64,000 bases of DNA from Paracoccaceae bacterium (GCA_021296235.1 JAGWAS010000008.1:62780-126779), one strand, 5' to 3'; numbered from the stretch's first letter, positions 17,313-26,258 are shown. Notes: a model not told the origin generated them from the sequence alone. Numbers and translations: made by a program.

Positions 17313-18067
17313 TCCGAAAGGTAGCGGTTCCGATTGCCGCCATAGTCGTGTTTCTCGTACTGTGGGAGTTGCTCGTCTGGATCAATGATTGGCCGAACTA
17401 TGTCATGGCCTCACCGTCGGACCTGCCAGCGGCGGTTATGAAGTTCTGGATGCTCTTCCTGGAAATGGGCTGGCAAACGCTTTGGCGCACGGTCATCGGC
17501 CTGCTCATCGCCATTTTCGTCGGAGTGGCACTGGGAATGATCATGGGGTTCTGGCGGATCATGCGGGAAGCGCTTTATCCCCTTCTGGTAGGCTTCAACG
17601 CGATCCCCAAGGCGACCGTCGTTCCGATCGTCGCCCTGCTGTTCGTCGGTGCCCACGATTTCAATACCGTCATGATCGCGTTCATGATTTCGTTCTTTCC
17701 CATTGCTGTATCAGTCTCGATCGGCCTTTCGACATTGGAACCTGAATATCGTGACATTCTGCGCTCACTCGGGGCATCTCAGTCCACAATCTTCTGGAAG
17801 ATTGCTCTGCCAAAGACGCTGCCAGAGTTCTTCGGGGCACTGAAGGTTTCGGTTACCTTGGCCTTCATCGGCACCAACCTGATGGAAATTGTCAGTCCGC
17901 ATGGCCGCGGCTTGGGTTCCCTGTTCGACAGCGGAAAGACAAACTCTGACTATCCGCTGATGTTTGCTGTCCTGATCGCTCTCGCGTTTTTGGGAATTGT
18001 GCTCTACTATGTCGTAGTGGTGCTTGAGAATATATTTGCCGGATGGGCTGAACGCGAGCCCTCCTGA
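17309..18067 (+). CDS. ABC transporter permease, NitT/TauT type (SsuC-like)
   Basis: A 252-residue permease with about six membrane helices and the EAA loop LRSLGASQSTIFWKIALPK near residues 150-170, which docks on the ATPase. It starts at an ATG overlapping the ATPase stop by four bases. It should form a homodimeric channel. This completes a three-gene importer in the region separating adk from rpsM. About 230 bases without a gene separate it from the convergent beta-protein gene. Confidence 0.92.
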   Translation: MIRKVAVPIAAIVVFLVLWELLVWINDWPNYVMASPSDLPAAVMKFWMLFLEMGWQTLWRTVIGLLIAIFVGVALGMIMGFWRIMREALYPLLVGFNAIPKATVVPIVALLFVGAHDFNTVMIAFMISFFPIAVSVSIGLSTLEPEYRDILRSLGASQSTIFWKIALPKTLPEFFGALKVSVTLAFIGTNLMEIVSPHGRGLGSLFDSGKTNSDYPLMFAVLIALAFLGIVLYYVVVVLENIFAGWAEREPS

Positions 18068-18275
18068 CCGTCAAACCGACCTAGTAGCCACCCGGTCAAG
18101 TTTGCAGTGAAGCCTCGGCCATGGCCATACAACCAATTGCGGCGGTCAAAGCCGGAATTCAGTCGATTGAGGTAGCCGCATCCAATCTCTTGACTCCCGG
18201 CTCTAATAATTCTGTTGCGCCATAAACAACTTAATTAACCGATTTGCAGCCTACAAGTGTATCTCTTTGGAACGC

Positions 18276-18288
18276 GCTCAATTTGAGC
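18276..18288. repeat. 13-base palindrome at the edge of the three-gene cassette
   Basis: Two perfect 6-base arms around a single T, 12 bases from the end of the beta-protein gene. A close copy that differs in the second arm lies at 20531-20543, beyond the other end of the cassette. It may be a regulatory dyad, a boundary repeat or chance. Confidence 0.3.
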
Positions 18289-18299
18289 TAGCTTCATCT

Positions 18300-19385
18300 T
18301 CAAAAATCATCGTCTTTCCACTCTTCATCCAACGCGTCCGGCGGCGGCAGATCACCGTCGTAGGCCTGTCTATGTAGATGAATATTGATCCGTGCAGAAT
18401 ACATCTTGGGCATCGTGTCTATTGCGAAAGCCTGACCGGCTGCCGTGCCTTCTATGAGTTGTTCGCCCCAGATTCCTAGGTCGCCAGACCAATGCTGACT
18501 GGAGGTAATCCTTCGCGCTGCCTCTTGGAAAGAAACTTGGCCGTCTTGGTCACGAGCTATCACCCATGATGTATCAGTAGGATAGTCGATACGGTTCTTT
18601 GGTGCGTTGGCGTGGCCGTAGCGTCTTGGTCTTGTCGTGCCCCAATCCGCGTAGATGACTTTTGGGCGGTTTGTAATCCGCCGCACTTGGGCGATCAATT
18701 TGCGATTTGTGAAGGCGCATTCCGCTGTCCCGTCGTAATCCGTGAATTCTCTTGGGAACGAGGTGCAGGACACCGCCACCGGTATTGTCTGCGGAATCTC
18801 GGAGCAAAAGCTCTTGGCAAATTCGCTGGCATCTGCAGCAACCAGCAACGGGTCTTTGACCCATCCAAATTCGAACACGATCGCATAGTCAATTGCGCCC
18901 TCTTTAGCAAGCTCAGTCACAAGTTCCGGCATCCAAGAGGGGATGCTAGACCCAATATGCTTATCGAAGTTCATCCGGAGGCAGAAACTGCGGCTATTCT
19001 CCCGAGCCCACTCAATCTGCTCGCGAGCGCTCTTGATAGGTTGTTCAGCCATAAGGAGACAGGGGTTGGCTTGAGGATATTTGGACAAGAGTTCCCACCA
19101 AACGGCAAGGTCTGCTGGTTTCTTAGCAAGCAGTTCCCACAACTTCTTGGACTTGTTTGGCTTGTCATTGACTTGGTAGTAGGTATCCACATCAACGAAG
19201 TAGGGGCGCGACTGATAGGATTCCTCAAACTTGTCAAGGGCACGAGATAGCGGCGTCGTGGCCAGCCAAGGGGCCAGCAACACAAGAGGCGTCAGTCGAT
19301 CTTTCGTGCTGCCTGGCAATTCCTTGAGGCCGCTCAACTCGGCGGGGCGGATGCCCAGCGTGACCAAATACTCATGGACATTCAT
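18300..19385 (-). CDS. T4 beta-like protein (Beta_protein family), third gene of accessory cassette
   Basis: A 361-residue protein that I recognise as a member of the phage-T4-beta-like family found in phages, mobile elements and defence-type contexts. No biochemical role is established to my knowledge. Family landmarks are the early LTPLVLLAPW and YFVDVDTYY strands, a middle block with VSCTSFPREF, and the C-terminal VIYADWGTTRPR ... DYPTDTSWVIARDQDG ... WSGDLGIWGEQLI block. The ATG at 19385 follows AAGGTGAGG by six bases; an upstream GTG (19397) is less likely. The gene begins 16 bases after the ImmA/IrrE protease stop and should be co-transcribed with it. Confidence 0.7.
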   Translation of the reverse strand: MNVHEYLVTLGIRPAELSGLKELPGSTKDRLTPLVLLAPWLATTPLSRALDKFEESYQSRPYFVDVDTYYQVNDKPNKSKKLWELLAKKPADLAVWWELLSKYPQANPCLLMAEQPIKSAREQIEWARENSRSFCLRMNFDKHIGSSIPSWMPELVTELAKEGAIDYAIVFEFGWVKDPLLVAADASEFAKSFCSEIPQTIPVAVSCTSFPREFTDYDGTAECAFTNRKLIAQVRRITNRPKVIYADWGTTRPRRYGHANAPKNRIDYPTDTSWVIARDQDGQVSFQEAARRITSSQHWSGDLGIWGEQLIEGTAAGQAFAIDTMPKMYSARINIHLHRQAYDGDLPPPDALDEEWKDDDF

Positions 19386-19401
19386 TGCTAACCTCACCTT
19401 C

Positions 19402-19950
19402 TTAGCTCATCTGCAGCTTGATTTCCATCGCAGCCGTAGACACCCTGAACTTGTAGGCCAAATCCTCGATTACCTCACTGGTTATGGGGCCAGAGTATTC
19501 CGACGTCGCCTCGGCAAGCTGAGCAGTGGGTATGACAAGATCGGAGGCAAGGCGGTTGGCCTCATATTCAACGTTGGCAGGTTGCCCTGATCGGAGCAGG
19601 ACGTTTTCCGACCACACTCCCTCCGCGACGATCTTCTCGCGGTGAAGCAGGTAATGGGCAATTTCGTGAGCAAGTGTGAAGCGTTGCCTGGACTTCGCCT
19701 CGTGTCGGTTAATGCGGATGACAAATTCTCCATTCTCTTGGCCGATCTGACCTGAAGTACCACGCGGGAGCGTGGAGAGCAGAACTCTAATGCCAAGCCG
19801 CTTCGCAATTGCACCGAGTTTGACTGGGTGTTCTGAAAGGTATTCGTCGATCTTCCTACGCACCTCGGGAGCGAGGTTTTGGTATTCCAGAGAAGGCAAC
19901 ATGACTTCCCAACTGTTGGGTGTCTCCTTGTTCGGCATGCTTTCAGCCAT
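19402..19950 (-). CDS. ImmA/IrrE-family metallo-endopeptidase
   Basis: A 182-residue zinc protease of the ImmA/IrrE (M78) group. The active site HEIAH is at residues 95-99, preceded by RQRFTLAHE. The third ligand is probably the Glu in VEYEANRLASDLVIP. Relatives cleave repressors or regulators and switch on mobile elements, phage lysogeny or DNA-damage genes. There is no helix-turn-helix domain in this chain, and no separate repressor gene nearby, so its target is unknown. The ATG at 19950 has a strong GGAGGG site. It sits between the membrane-protein gene (20 bases) and the beta-protein gene (16 bases) in one operon. Confidence 0.88.
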   Translation of the reverse strand: MAESMPNKETPNSWEVMLPSLEYQNLAPEVRRKIDEYLSEHPVKLGAIAKRLGIRVLLSTLPRGTSGQIGQENGEFVIRINRHEAKSRQRFTLAHEIAHYLLHREKIVAEGVWSENVLLRSGQPANVEYEANRLASDLVIPTAQLAEATSEYSGPITSEVIEDLAYKFRVSTAAMEIKLQMS

Positions 19951-19970
19951 AGCTTTCCCTCCAATTGTTG

Positions 19971-20513
19971 TTAAGCATGATCGTTGTCGCCATTTGCGTA
20001 ATTCACTGCTTCTTCTGAGTCGAACTCTGGACCACCGCCCTGCATCCGCATTGCCACACGCTCAAGCACTTCATCTAACTCGCCCAACTGGGCCATTTTA
20101 GTCAGAATTTTGTGGCCTAATTCATCCTTCAGCAGAGCCGCTTGGAGAGCAGGGGACATTGCTTCCTTGACCTTCGCATTCACGTTTGGCTCCAACTCTT
20201 CGTCCATTATCTTCGTGATCTTGATGGCTGCCGCTTCCTTAGCCGCAGAGGCTGCATCGTCTTTGATTTCGCGCAGGGTCTTGAGTGCGACCAATCCAAT
20301 CACCACTGCACCTACCGTCACCGCTAAACCGATGGCACCCAGCAAGATCGTCACAAGGGTCAACAGAAGGTCAACATAGTCTCCCCTAGTAGGGTCGGCA
20401 TGCGCAAGCTGCCCTTGTCCCGTGACTCCCCACCCTAACCAGAATACGACCGCTGCCGCAGCCGCGAAGCCACCTACGATTGCCCCCATAATCGCGACGC
20501 CTATCGTTTCCAT
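19971..20513 (-). CDS. Hypothetical membrane protein with long C-terminal helix, first gene of accessory cassette
   Basis: About 180 residues, not recognised as a named family. It has two hydrophobic segments: residues about 6-30 (an Ala/Gly-rich helix) and about 52-78 (LLLTLVTILLGAIGLAVTVGAVVIG). These are followed by about 100 residues of charged, Ala/Lys/Glu-rich helix predicted to lie in the cytoplasm (LREIKDDAASAAKEAAAIK and onward). The ATG at 20513 is preferred to a TTG two codons upstream; the ribosome site is weak (GGA). It leads the operon with the ImmA/IrrE protease. A membrane-anchored substrate, sensor or effector are all possible. Confidence 0.7.
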   Translation of the reverse strand: METIGVAIMGAIVGGFAAAAAVVFWLGWGVTGQGQLAHADPTRGDYVDLLLTLVTILLGAIGLAVTVGAVVIGLVALKTLREIKDDAASAAKEAAAIKITKIMDEELEPNVNAKVKEAMSPALQAALLKDELGHKILTKMAQLGELDEVLERVAMRMQGGGPEFDSEEAVNYANGDNDHA

Positions 20514-20891
20514 CGGCAATCCACATTGTCGCTCAATTTAAGCTTCACACCACTTCCATATGGGGACAAAAAAGGCGAACAAACCAACTGAGATGATAGT
20601 GCACCTTGGCACCTAGGTCGATAGCAAACTGTCGCCGACGATTCCAAGACGCTATGATTCGGAGCAGCAATTCCAATTGTTGATTTGCTGCAGATCCGTC
20701 CTGCTTTTTCGGAAGGGCCGACGCTTGCCCGCCATTCAACACACTTCATCGCGTCCATCGTCAAAACGGTTTCGAATGGCGTCATTGCCGTTGCAGTTGT
20801 TTCGGTTTTTGATCCGGATCTCATTTGAATTGATGAAACTGCCCAATTCTGTGATTGCGTTCAACGTCGAGGGACCAATTGGAGCAAAGCA
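20514..20891. other. Divergent intergenic region between the cassette and the sulfatase gene
   Basis: About 380 bases. It must hold start signals for both the cassette and the sulfatase gene, but I found no convincing promoter pair. It contains the imperfect second copy (20531-20543) of the palindrome seen at 18276. Confidence 0.4.
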
Positions 20892-22406
20892 ATGACTGGG
20901 CCGAACTTTCTGCTCATATCGGCGGACCAGCAGCGGGGCGACTGCATTGGCGTGGAGGGCCGCCGCATAAGGACGCCGCACCTTGATGCGCTGGCGGGTC
21001 AGGGCACGCGTTTTTCCTGCGCCATAACCCCTTGCGTCATTTGCCAACCGGCGCGTGCCTCCATCCTCACTGGAGTTCTACCGCGCACCCATGGCGTGCA
21101 CGACAATGGCATTGACCTTGATCCAAACCGAGGTGAGAGCGGTTTTGCCGGAATTCTGGCGGCAAAGGACTACGACACCGCATTCTTCGGCAAGGCTCAT
21201 TTCTCGACATATCACACCTTCCAGCCAACGGGCACGCCCGAGTGCATAGAATCCTCCGCCAGCTTCAATGACTGGCACGGTCCCTACATGGGCTTCAACC
21301 ATCTGGAGATCATGCTTGCAGCTGGCCAAAACTGGTTCCCGGAGCCGCCCAAGGGCCATCACTACGAGCGCTGGTTCCACGCCGACGGACAGGGCAAGGA
21401 ACGGACCGAAGCCTATTGGCGCAATGCAGGGGATACCAAGGGGGCAGCTCAAACCTGGCACTCCGAACTTCCGGTCGCCTGGCACAACTCGACATGGACT
21501 GCCGACCGGGCGATCAATTGGCTTCGTCGGGAAAGGGGCCGCCCCTTCTGCGCTTGGGTCAGTTTTCCGGACCCGCATCATCCCTTTGACTGTCCGCTGC
21601 CGTGGTCACGACTCCATTCACCCTCCAGTGTCGATCTTCCCCGCTTCCGGGAACGGAACTTCGAGGGCAAGCCCTGGTGGCACGAGCAGGTCTTGACCTC
21701 CGAACCGCATGGTTCGGCCGAGAGCGTTGAGATGCGCAAGAATTACAGCCGCATCGGTCCGCAGTCGGACGATCAATTGCGCGAAATAATCGCCAACACA
21801 TTTGGACAAATCGCCCTCATCGACCACCATGTCGGCCGTCTCATGATTGCGCTTCAGGAGACAGGCCTCGCCGATAACACCGTGGTCATCTATTTCTCGG
21901 ATCATGGGGATTGGCTCGGCGACCATGGTTTGGTGCTCAAGGGTCCAATGCACTTTGACGGGCTTCTCCGGGTTCCCCTGATCATGAGAGGTCCGGGAAT
22001 TCCGGCGGGAAAGGTTGCGAATGCACCCGTCTCGACGATCGACCTAGCCCCGACCCTCCTTGACTATTCCGGTCTTCATGTGCCGGAAACGTTTCATGGG
22101 ACAAGCCTGCGACCGGTTGCAGAAAACAATGCCGGCCGGGATCATGCACTGAACGAGTGGGAACTGCTTCCCGGACGCGCCGGTGTGGCGCTGAGCCTGC
22201 GCACGGTCCGGACAAGGACGCACAGAATGACCATGGACATGACTACCGGCACAGGCGAGCTCTACGATCTGGCGGTCGATCCATGCGAAACACGGAATGT
22301 CTTTGATGAACCTTCAGCGGTTGCTGTCCGCGGCAGTCTGGAACGAGTGATTCATGAACGCCCGGATGACATGCTTCCGGTCGGAAAGCCGGTCGGAATT
22401 GCATGA
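20892..22406 (+). CDS. Sulfatase-family hydrolase, cytoplasmic
   Basis: A 504-residue type-I sulfatase or phosphonate monoester hydrolase. The formylglycine motif is CQPAR with Cys51 (C-x-P-x-R), followed by ASILTG. The metal-binding Asp sits in SADQQ near the N-terminus and DHGDWLGDHGL in the second half. There is no signal peptide, as in phosphonate monoester hydrolase-like or choline-sulfatase-like enzymes, so the substrate must be taken up first. The NitT/TauT importer in the same inserted region is the kind that carries sulfonates or sulfate esters, so a link is possible but unproven. No maturase (formylglycine-generating enzyme) is encoded nearby. The ATG at 20892 follows a GGAGCAAAGCA leader. 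Confidence 0.88.
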   Translation: MTGPNFLLISADQQRGDCIGVEGRRIRTPHLDALAGQGTRFSCAITPCVICQPARASILTGVLPRTHGVHDNGIDLDPNRGESGFAGILAAKDYDTAFFGKAHFSTYHTFQPTGTPECIESSASFNDWHGPYMGFNHLEIMLAAGQNWFPEPPKGHHYERWFHADGQGKERTEAYWRNAGDTKGAAQTWHSELPVAWHNSTWTADRAINWLRRERGRPFCAWVSFPDPHHPFDCPLPWSRLHSPSSVDLPRFRERNFEGKPWWHEQVLTSEPHGSAESVEMRKNYSRIGPQSDDQLREIIANTFGQIALIDHHVGRLMIALQETGLADNTVVIYFSDHGDWLGDHGLVLKGPMHFDGLLRVPLIMRGPGIPAGKVANAPVSTIDLAPTLLDYSGLHVPETFHGTSLRPVAENNAGRDHALNEWELLPGRAGVALSLRTVRTRTHRMTMDMTTGTGELYDLAVDPCETRNVFDEPSAVAVRGSLERVIHERPDDMLPVGKPVGIA

Positions 22407-23040
22407 CCGGTACAATGCAAACATCCCCGGCACCGTCGCCGCATCGAATTCAAATTAGGGGCGCAATGGTAACATTCTCTGAGGCCACCCAACCGCCTGA
22501 TGCAAATTCGGGAACTGCATCGATTCTGAATTCTGTCAAGGAACGGGATTGATTGAATTTCGGGCGCGCTGTACGCAACTCCGTCCTGTTGAACTGGTTG
22601 TCCCGTAGGCCGCCGTCGCAATGGCAAGGTTCCGGCACAAGCCAGAGCCTCACACTCAACACAAATTTCATGGGCAATGAATCGATTAAATCGATAATGT
22701 CCAAAAATTCTTGAGGTCCAATATGGAAATCGCCGGACAATTCCATGTCGGCAATTTTGATCCCGTCAATCCGAATGCTTGAAATTCCTTATGCAAAATT
22801 CTTTGACATCGGGGCCTGTTCTCGTTAGGTATCGTCCGCAAGAAATTCGGAACCGGACGGTCGGATGTGTCCCAATGGGACGCTCTTACTGCGTGAGATG
22901 GCCCAAATTCCAATAATCGGGCAAACTAGGGCCGGTTGGGATTTCCCGGAGATTTTGCACCAAATTGCTTGAAGATCGGCATGGATGTCGGGCCGAACCA
23001 ATTGTGTCGGCGATTCAGGGGGAAATTGGGGGCGAGCAAA
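22407..23040. other. Intergenic region and long guaC leader
   Basis: About 630 bases. The first 400 contain no gene that I recognise. A strong promoter (22803-22831) lies in the second half, leaving a guaC leader of about 200 bases with short inverted repeats (for example around 22871-22883). A leader of this length before a purine-salvage gene could be regulatory, but I do not recognise a known riboswitch. Confidence 0.45.
22803..22831 (+). promoter_or_regulatory. guaC promoter
   Basis: A perfect TTGACA (22803-22808), a 17-base spacer and TAGGTA (22826-22831). The start should be near 22838, about 200 bases before the GTG start of guaC. Confidence 0.65.
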
Positions 23041-24129
23041 GTGATCAGCGAGGACATCAAGCTCGATTACGACGACGTTCTGATCATTCCAGGACGGAGC
23101 GTCGTTGCAAGTCGAAAAATTGTCAATCTTGAGACCTCGGTTGAGTTCCGCGGCAGGATTGCACATTTCAATGGCATTCCAATCATGGCTGCCAACATGG
23201 ACGGTGTGGGAACATTCGAGATGGCTGACCGGCTAAAGTCACGCAAGCTGTTCACGTGCCTGACCAAGTTCCATAGTGCCGGGGATCTCATTGAATTTTT
23301 CTCGGATGACGCAGCCCGCAGCGACTATTGTGCCCCGACGATCGGAATTAGTGATGATGACTGGAAGCACTTCAAGACCGTCGCTGACCATCTCGGCGAC
23401 AAGCTTCGCTATGCTTGCCTGGATGTGGCCAACGGATATACGGAACGGTTCGTCGACTGTGTGGACAGGTTCCGCCGAACATTTCCGAGCATCGCTCTCA
23501 TCGCCGGAAACGTCGTTACGCCCGAACAAACCGTGAGATTGATTGAGGCAGGCACCGATGTCGTCAAGGTCGGCATCGGAGGTGGCAGCGTGTGCGAGAC
23601 ACGAATCAAGACCGGGGTCGGCTATCCACAGTTTTCGGTCATAATGGAGTGTGTCCATGCCGCCCGAAGAATGGGTGCCAGAATTGTGGCAGATGGCGGA
23701 TGCAGTTCGCCAGGCGACGTTGCCAAGGCCTTGGCGGCCGGAGCTGATTTTGTCATGCTTGGCGGAATGTTCGCCGGCCACCCTGAAGGCGGCGGAAGCA
23801 TCATCGACCGGTATTTTCGAAGCGAAGAGGTCGACAAGGACGGAAATCCGCTGATCGAAAAGCGTCAATTCGTCGAGTTTTATGGAATGAGTTCAAAAAC
23901 GGCGAACGAAAAACATTTCGGCGGTCTGCAGAACTATCGCTCAAGTGAAGGCCGCACGGTCCTGTTGCCGCTCAAGCCATCCCTCGACGAAACAATAAAC
24001 GATCTTTTGGGCGGTTTGCGAAGCACGTGCAGCTATGTCGGTGCCCGAAACCTCTCGGAATTGCCGAAAAAGGCAGGTTTCGTGCGTTGTTCCAATACCC
24101 ACAACCGCGTGTTTGAGGATCTCGTCTGA
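23041..24129 (+). CDS. guaC: GMP reductase (GTG start)
   Basis: Converts GMP to IMP with NADPH, deamination included, in purine salvage. 362 residues from the GTG at 23041, preceded by GGGGGCGAG. The upstream in-frame extension does not resemble the family. The catalytic Cys is Cys185 in GIGGGSVCETR, next to KTGVGYPQ, nearly the same position as in the E. coli enzyme. The N-terminus DIKLDYDDVLIIPGRS and the LLGGLRSTCSYVGARNLSELPK C-terminal block separate it from IMP dehydrogenase, as does the lack of CBS domains. It is convergent with adk, 126 bases away, and belongs to the insertion between adk and rpsM. Confidence 0.93.
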   Translation: MISEDIKLDYDDVLIIPGRSVVASRKIVNLETSVEFRGRIAHFNGIPIMAANMDGVGTFEMADRLKSRKLFTCLTKFHSAGDLIEFFSDDAARSDYCAPTIGISDDDWKHFKTVADHLGDKLRYACLDVANGYTERFVDCVDRFRRTFPSIALIAGNVVTPEQTVRLIEAGTDVVKVGIGGGSVCETRIKTGVGYPQFSVIMECVHAARRMGARIVADGGCSSPGDVAKALAAGADFVMLGGMFAGHPEGGGSIIDRYFRSEEVDKDGNPLIEKRQFVEFYGMSSKTANEKHFGGLQNYRSSEGRTVLLPLKPSLDETINDLLGGLRSTCSYVGARNLSELPKKAGFVRCSNTHNRVFEDLV

Positions 24130-24255
24130 CCCCTCCCCGAACCAAGCAACTTGCCGTTGACGCAATCTTCGTAGCGCGCTTCAATGGTGAGATGCAAATC
24201 GGTCAATGAGTGGAATCGGAACTGCGGCGGCGCCCGCTGCCAAAATCCCGAAGGT

Positions 24256-24900
24256 TCAGCCGTCCAAAGCCTTCGCAACCGAATTTGCAACCTCTTCCGG
24301 CCCACCGACACAATCAACCCGGCGCAGAAGGCCGGCATGGTGATAATAGCCGACCAACGGCGCGGTTTTCCGGTAATACTCCAAAAGGCGGGTGTTGAGC
24401 ACCTCAATTGTATCGTCATCGCGCTGGTGCAATTCCCGGGCACCGCAATTGTCGCAGACCCCCTCCACCTTCGGCGGACTTGAAACCTTGTGATAGACGG
24501 CACCACATTGCCCGCATGAAACGCGTCCGGTGATCCTGTCCTGCAATTCCTTCAGGCCGACTTCCATCTCAACCGCCGCATCAAGCTTCATTCCCGCCTG
24601 CCGCAACAGTTCCTCAAGGGAATCTGCCTGAGCCAATGTTCTCGGAAACCCATCAAAGATGAAGCCTCCGCCCTTCTTGCCACCGATGCGCTCGCCAATC
24701 AGTTCAATAACAATCTCATCGGTTACCAACTCGCCTGCGTCCATGATCGCTGCGACCTTGACACCAACTTCGGTGCCTGATCGGCGCGCCTCGCGCAACA
24801 TGTCTCCGGTTGAGAGCTGAACCATGGAGCGTTGCCTGATTAGGATATTCGCCTGAGTTCCCTTTCCGGACCCGGGCGGGCCGAGAAGAACGATGTTCAT
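24256..24900 (-). CDS. adk: Adenylate kinase with zinc-type LID
   Basis: Interconverts AMP, ADP and ATP. 214 residues starting MNIVLLGPPGSGKGTQ with the P-loop at 7-15, and a typical AMP-binding LSTGDMLR. The LID has four cysteines in two CxxC pairs (CGQCGAVYH and CDNCG), so it should bind zinc; E. coli Adk lacks them. Its start overlaps the secY stop (ATGA), so the two are translationally coupled. It is the last gene of the spc transcript here, because rpsM, the usual next gene, has been displaced. Confidence 0.96.
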   Translation of the reverse strand: MNIVLLGPPGSGKGTQANILIRQRSMVQLSTGDMLREARRSGTEVGVKVAAIMDAGELVTDEIVIELIGERIGGKKGGGFIFDGFPRTLAQADSLEELLRQAGMKLDAAVEMEVGLKELQDRITGRVSCGQCGAVYHKVSSPPKVEGVCDNCGARELHQRDDDTIEVLNTRLLEYYRKTAPLVGYYHHAGLLRRVDCVGGPEEVANSVAKALDG

Positions 24901-26258
24901 CGGGTTGCCTTGGGTTTGCCCTTGCCTCCGCGGCGCTTGCCGCGCAACTGCGAGCGTTCAATCAGGCCCTCATACTGATGCGCCAAAAGGTGCGACTGGA
25001 CTTGGGTGATGGTGTCCATTGTTACCGAAACGACGATCAGAACCGAAGTTCCGCCGAAATAGAACGGGATTGCCAACTGGGACCGCAGAATTTCGGGAAG
25101 CAGGCAGACCGCCGACAGATATGCCGAACCGAGAACAAGAATCCGGTAAACGACAAAATCAAGGTATTCGGCAGTGCGTGCACCAGGTCGAATTCCGGGA
25201 ACGAAACCGTTCTGATTCTTCAGGTTGTCGGCAACATCGGCGGTCTTGAAAGATACATTTGCGGTATAGAAATACGCAAAGAACACAATCATGGCGACGA
25301 AGAAGAATAGATAGAGCGGTTGGCCGGGCCCGAAATAGGCCAGAACGGTTGACATCAGCGGGCTCGTTGAGGAACCGGAGAAGGTCGAGATGGTGGTCGG
25401 CAAGAGCAGCAGCGAAGAGGCAAAGATCGGTGGGATCACGCCCGACGGGTTGACCTTGATCGGCAGATGCGAGGAACCGCCGTCATAAACCCTCATCCCG
25501 ACTTGCCGACGCGGATACTGTATGTGGATCTTCCGCAGCGACCGTTCCATGTATACCACGAAACCAATCACTGCCACGACCATGAGCATGACGCCGATGA
25601 TGACCGCAGGCGGCAATGCGCCGGACCGGCCCTGACTGAAGAATTGCGCCAGTGCCGATGGGATCTCGGCTATGATCCCGGTGAAGATGATCAGCGAAAT
25701 GCCGTTTCCAATTCCCCTGGCGGTTATCTGTTCACCCAACCACATCAAGAACATGGTGCCGCCAACAAGAGTAACGAGGCATGAAATCCGGAAAAACCAG
25801 CCGGGGTCCAGCGCCAGCCCGCCCGATTCAAGGCTGACCGCAAGGGCATAGGCCTGGAATGATGCCAAGAACACGGTGCCGTAGCGTGTGTACTGGTTGA
25901 TTTTCTTGCGGCCCTGCTCACCCTCCTTCTTCAACTGTTCAAGCTGCGGAATCATCGCAACCATGAGTTGAACGATGATGGATGCCGAAATGTAGGGCAT
26001 GATGCCAAGCGCAAATACTCCCATTCTGCCAATGGCACCGCCGGTGAACATGTTGAGCATTCCGCCGAGTCCGGTTGACGCTGCATCGACGAATTCCCGC
26101 AAGGCAACGGTGTCGATTCCGGGAACCGGAATGTAGGTTCCGATCCTGTAAACGATCAACAATCCCAACGCGAACAGGATTCGATGGCGAAGGTCGGTGG
26201 CCTTGCCAAATGTCTTCCAACTCAGATTTGACGCCATCTGCTCGGCGGCTGATACCAT
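24897..26258 (-). CDS. secY: Preprotein translocase subunit SecY
   Basis: Channel-forming subunit of SecYEG in the inner membrane, 453 residues with ten membrane helices. It opens with ASNLSWKTFGKATDLRHRILFALGL and contains GIMPYISASIIVQLM and the SFKTADVADNLKNQNGFVPGIRPG loop. The C-terminus is basic (KRRGGKGKPK). The first ATG (26258) fits alphaproteobacterial relatives that begin with a short MxSAAEQ leader. It lies 40 bases after rplO. No rpmJ follows it. Confidence 0.97.
   Translation of the reverse strand: MVSAAEQMASNLSWKTFGKATDLRHRILFALGLLIVYRIGTYIPVPGIDTVALREFVDAASTGLGGMLNMFTGGAIGRMGVFALGIMPYISASIIVQLMVAMIPQLEQLKKEGEQGRKKINQYTRYGTVFLASFQAYALAVSLESGGLALDPGWFFRISCLVTLVGGTMFLMWLGEQITARGIGNGISLIIFTGIIAEIPSALAQFFSQGRSGALPPAVIIGVMLMVVAVIGFVVYMERSLRKIHIQYPRRQVGMRVYDGGSSHLPIKVNPSGVIPPIFASSLLLLPTTISTFSGSSTSPLMSTVLAYFGPGQPLYLFFFVAMIVFFAYFYTANVSFKTADVADNLKNQNGFVPGIRPGARTAEYLDFVVYRILVLGSAYLSAVCLLPEILRSQLAIPFYFGGTSVLIVVSVTMDTITQVQSHLLAHQYEGLIERSQLRGKRRGGKGKPKATR

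Noticed and set aside
22936..23040. Earlier start of guaC
   Set aside because: The extra 35 residues lack similarity. The GTG at 23041 puts the catalytic Cys at residue 185, as expected.
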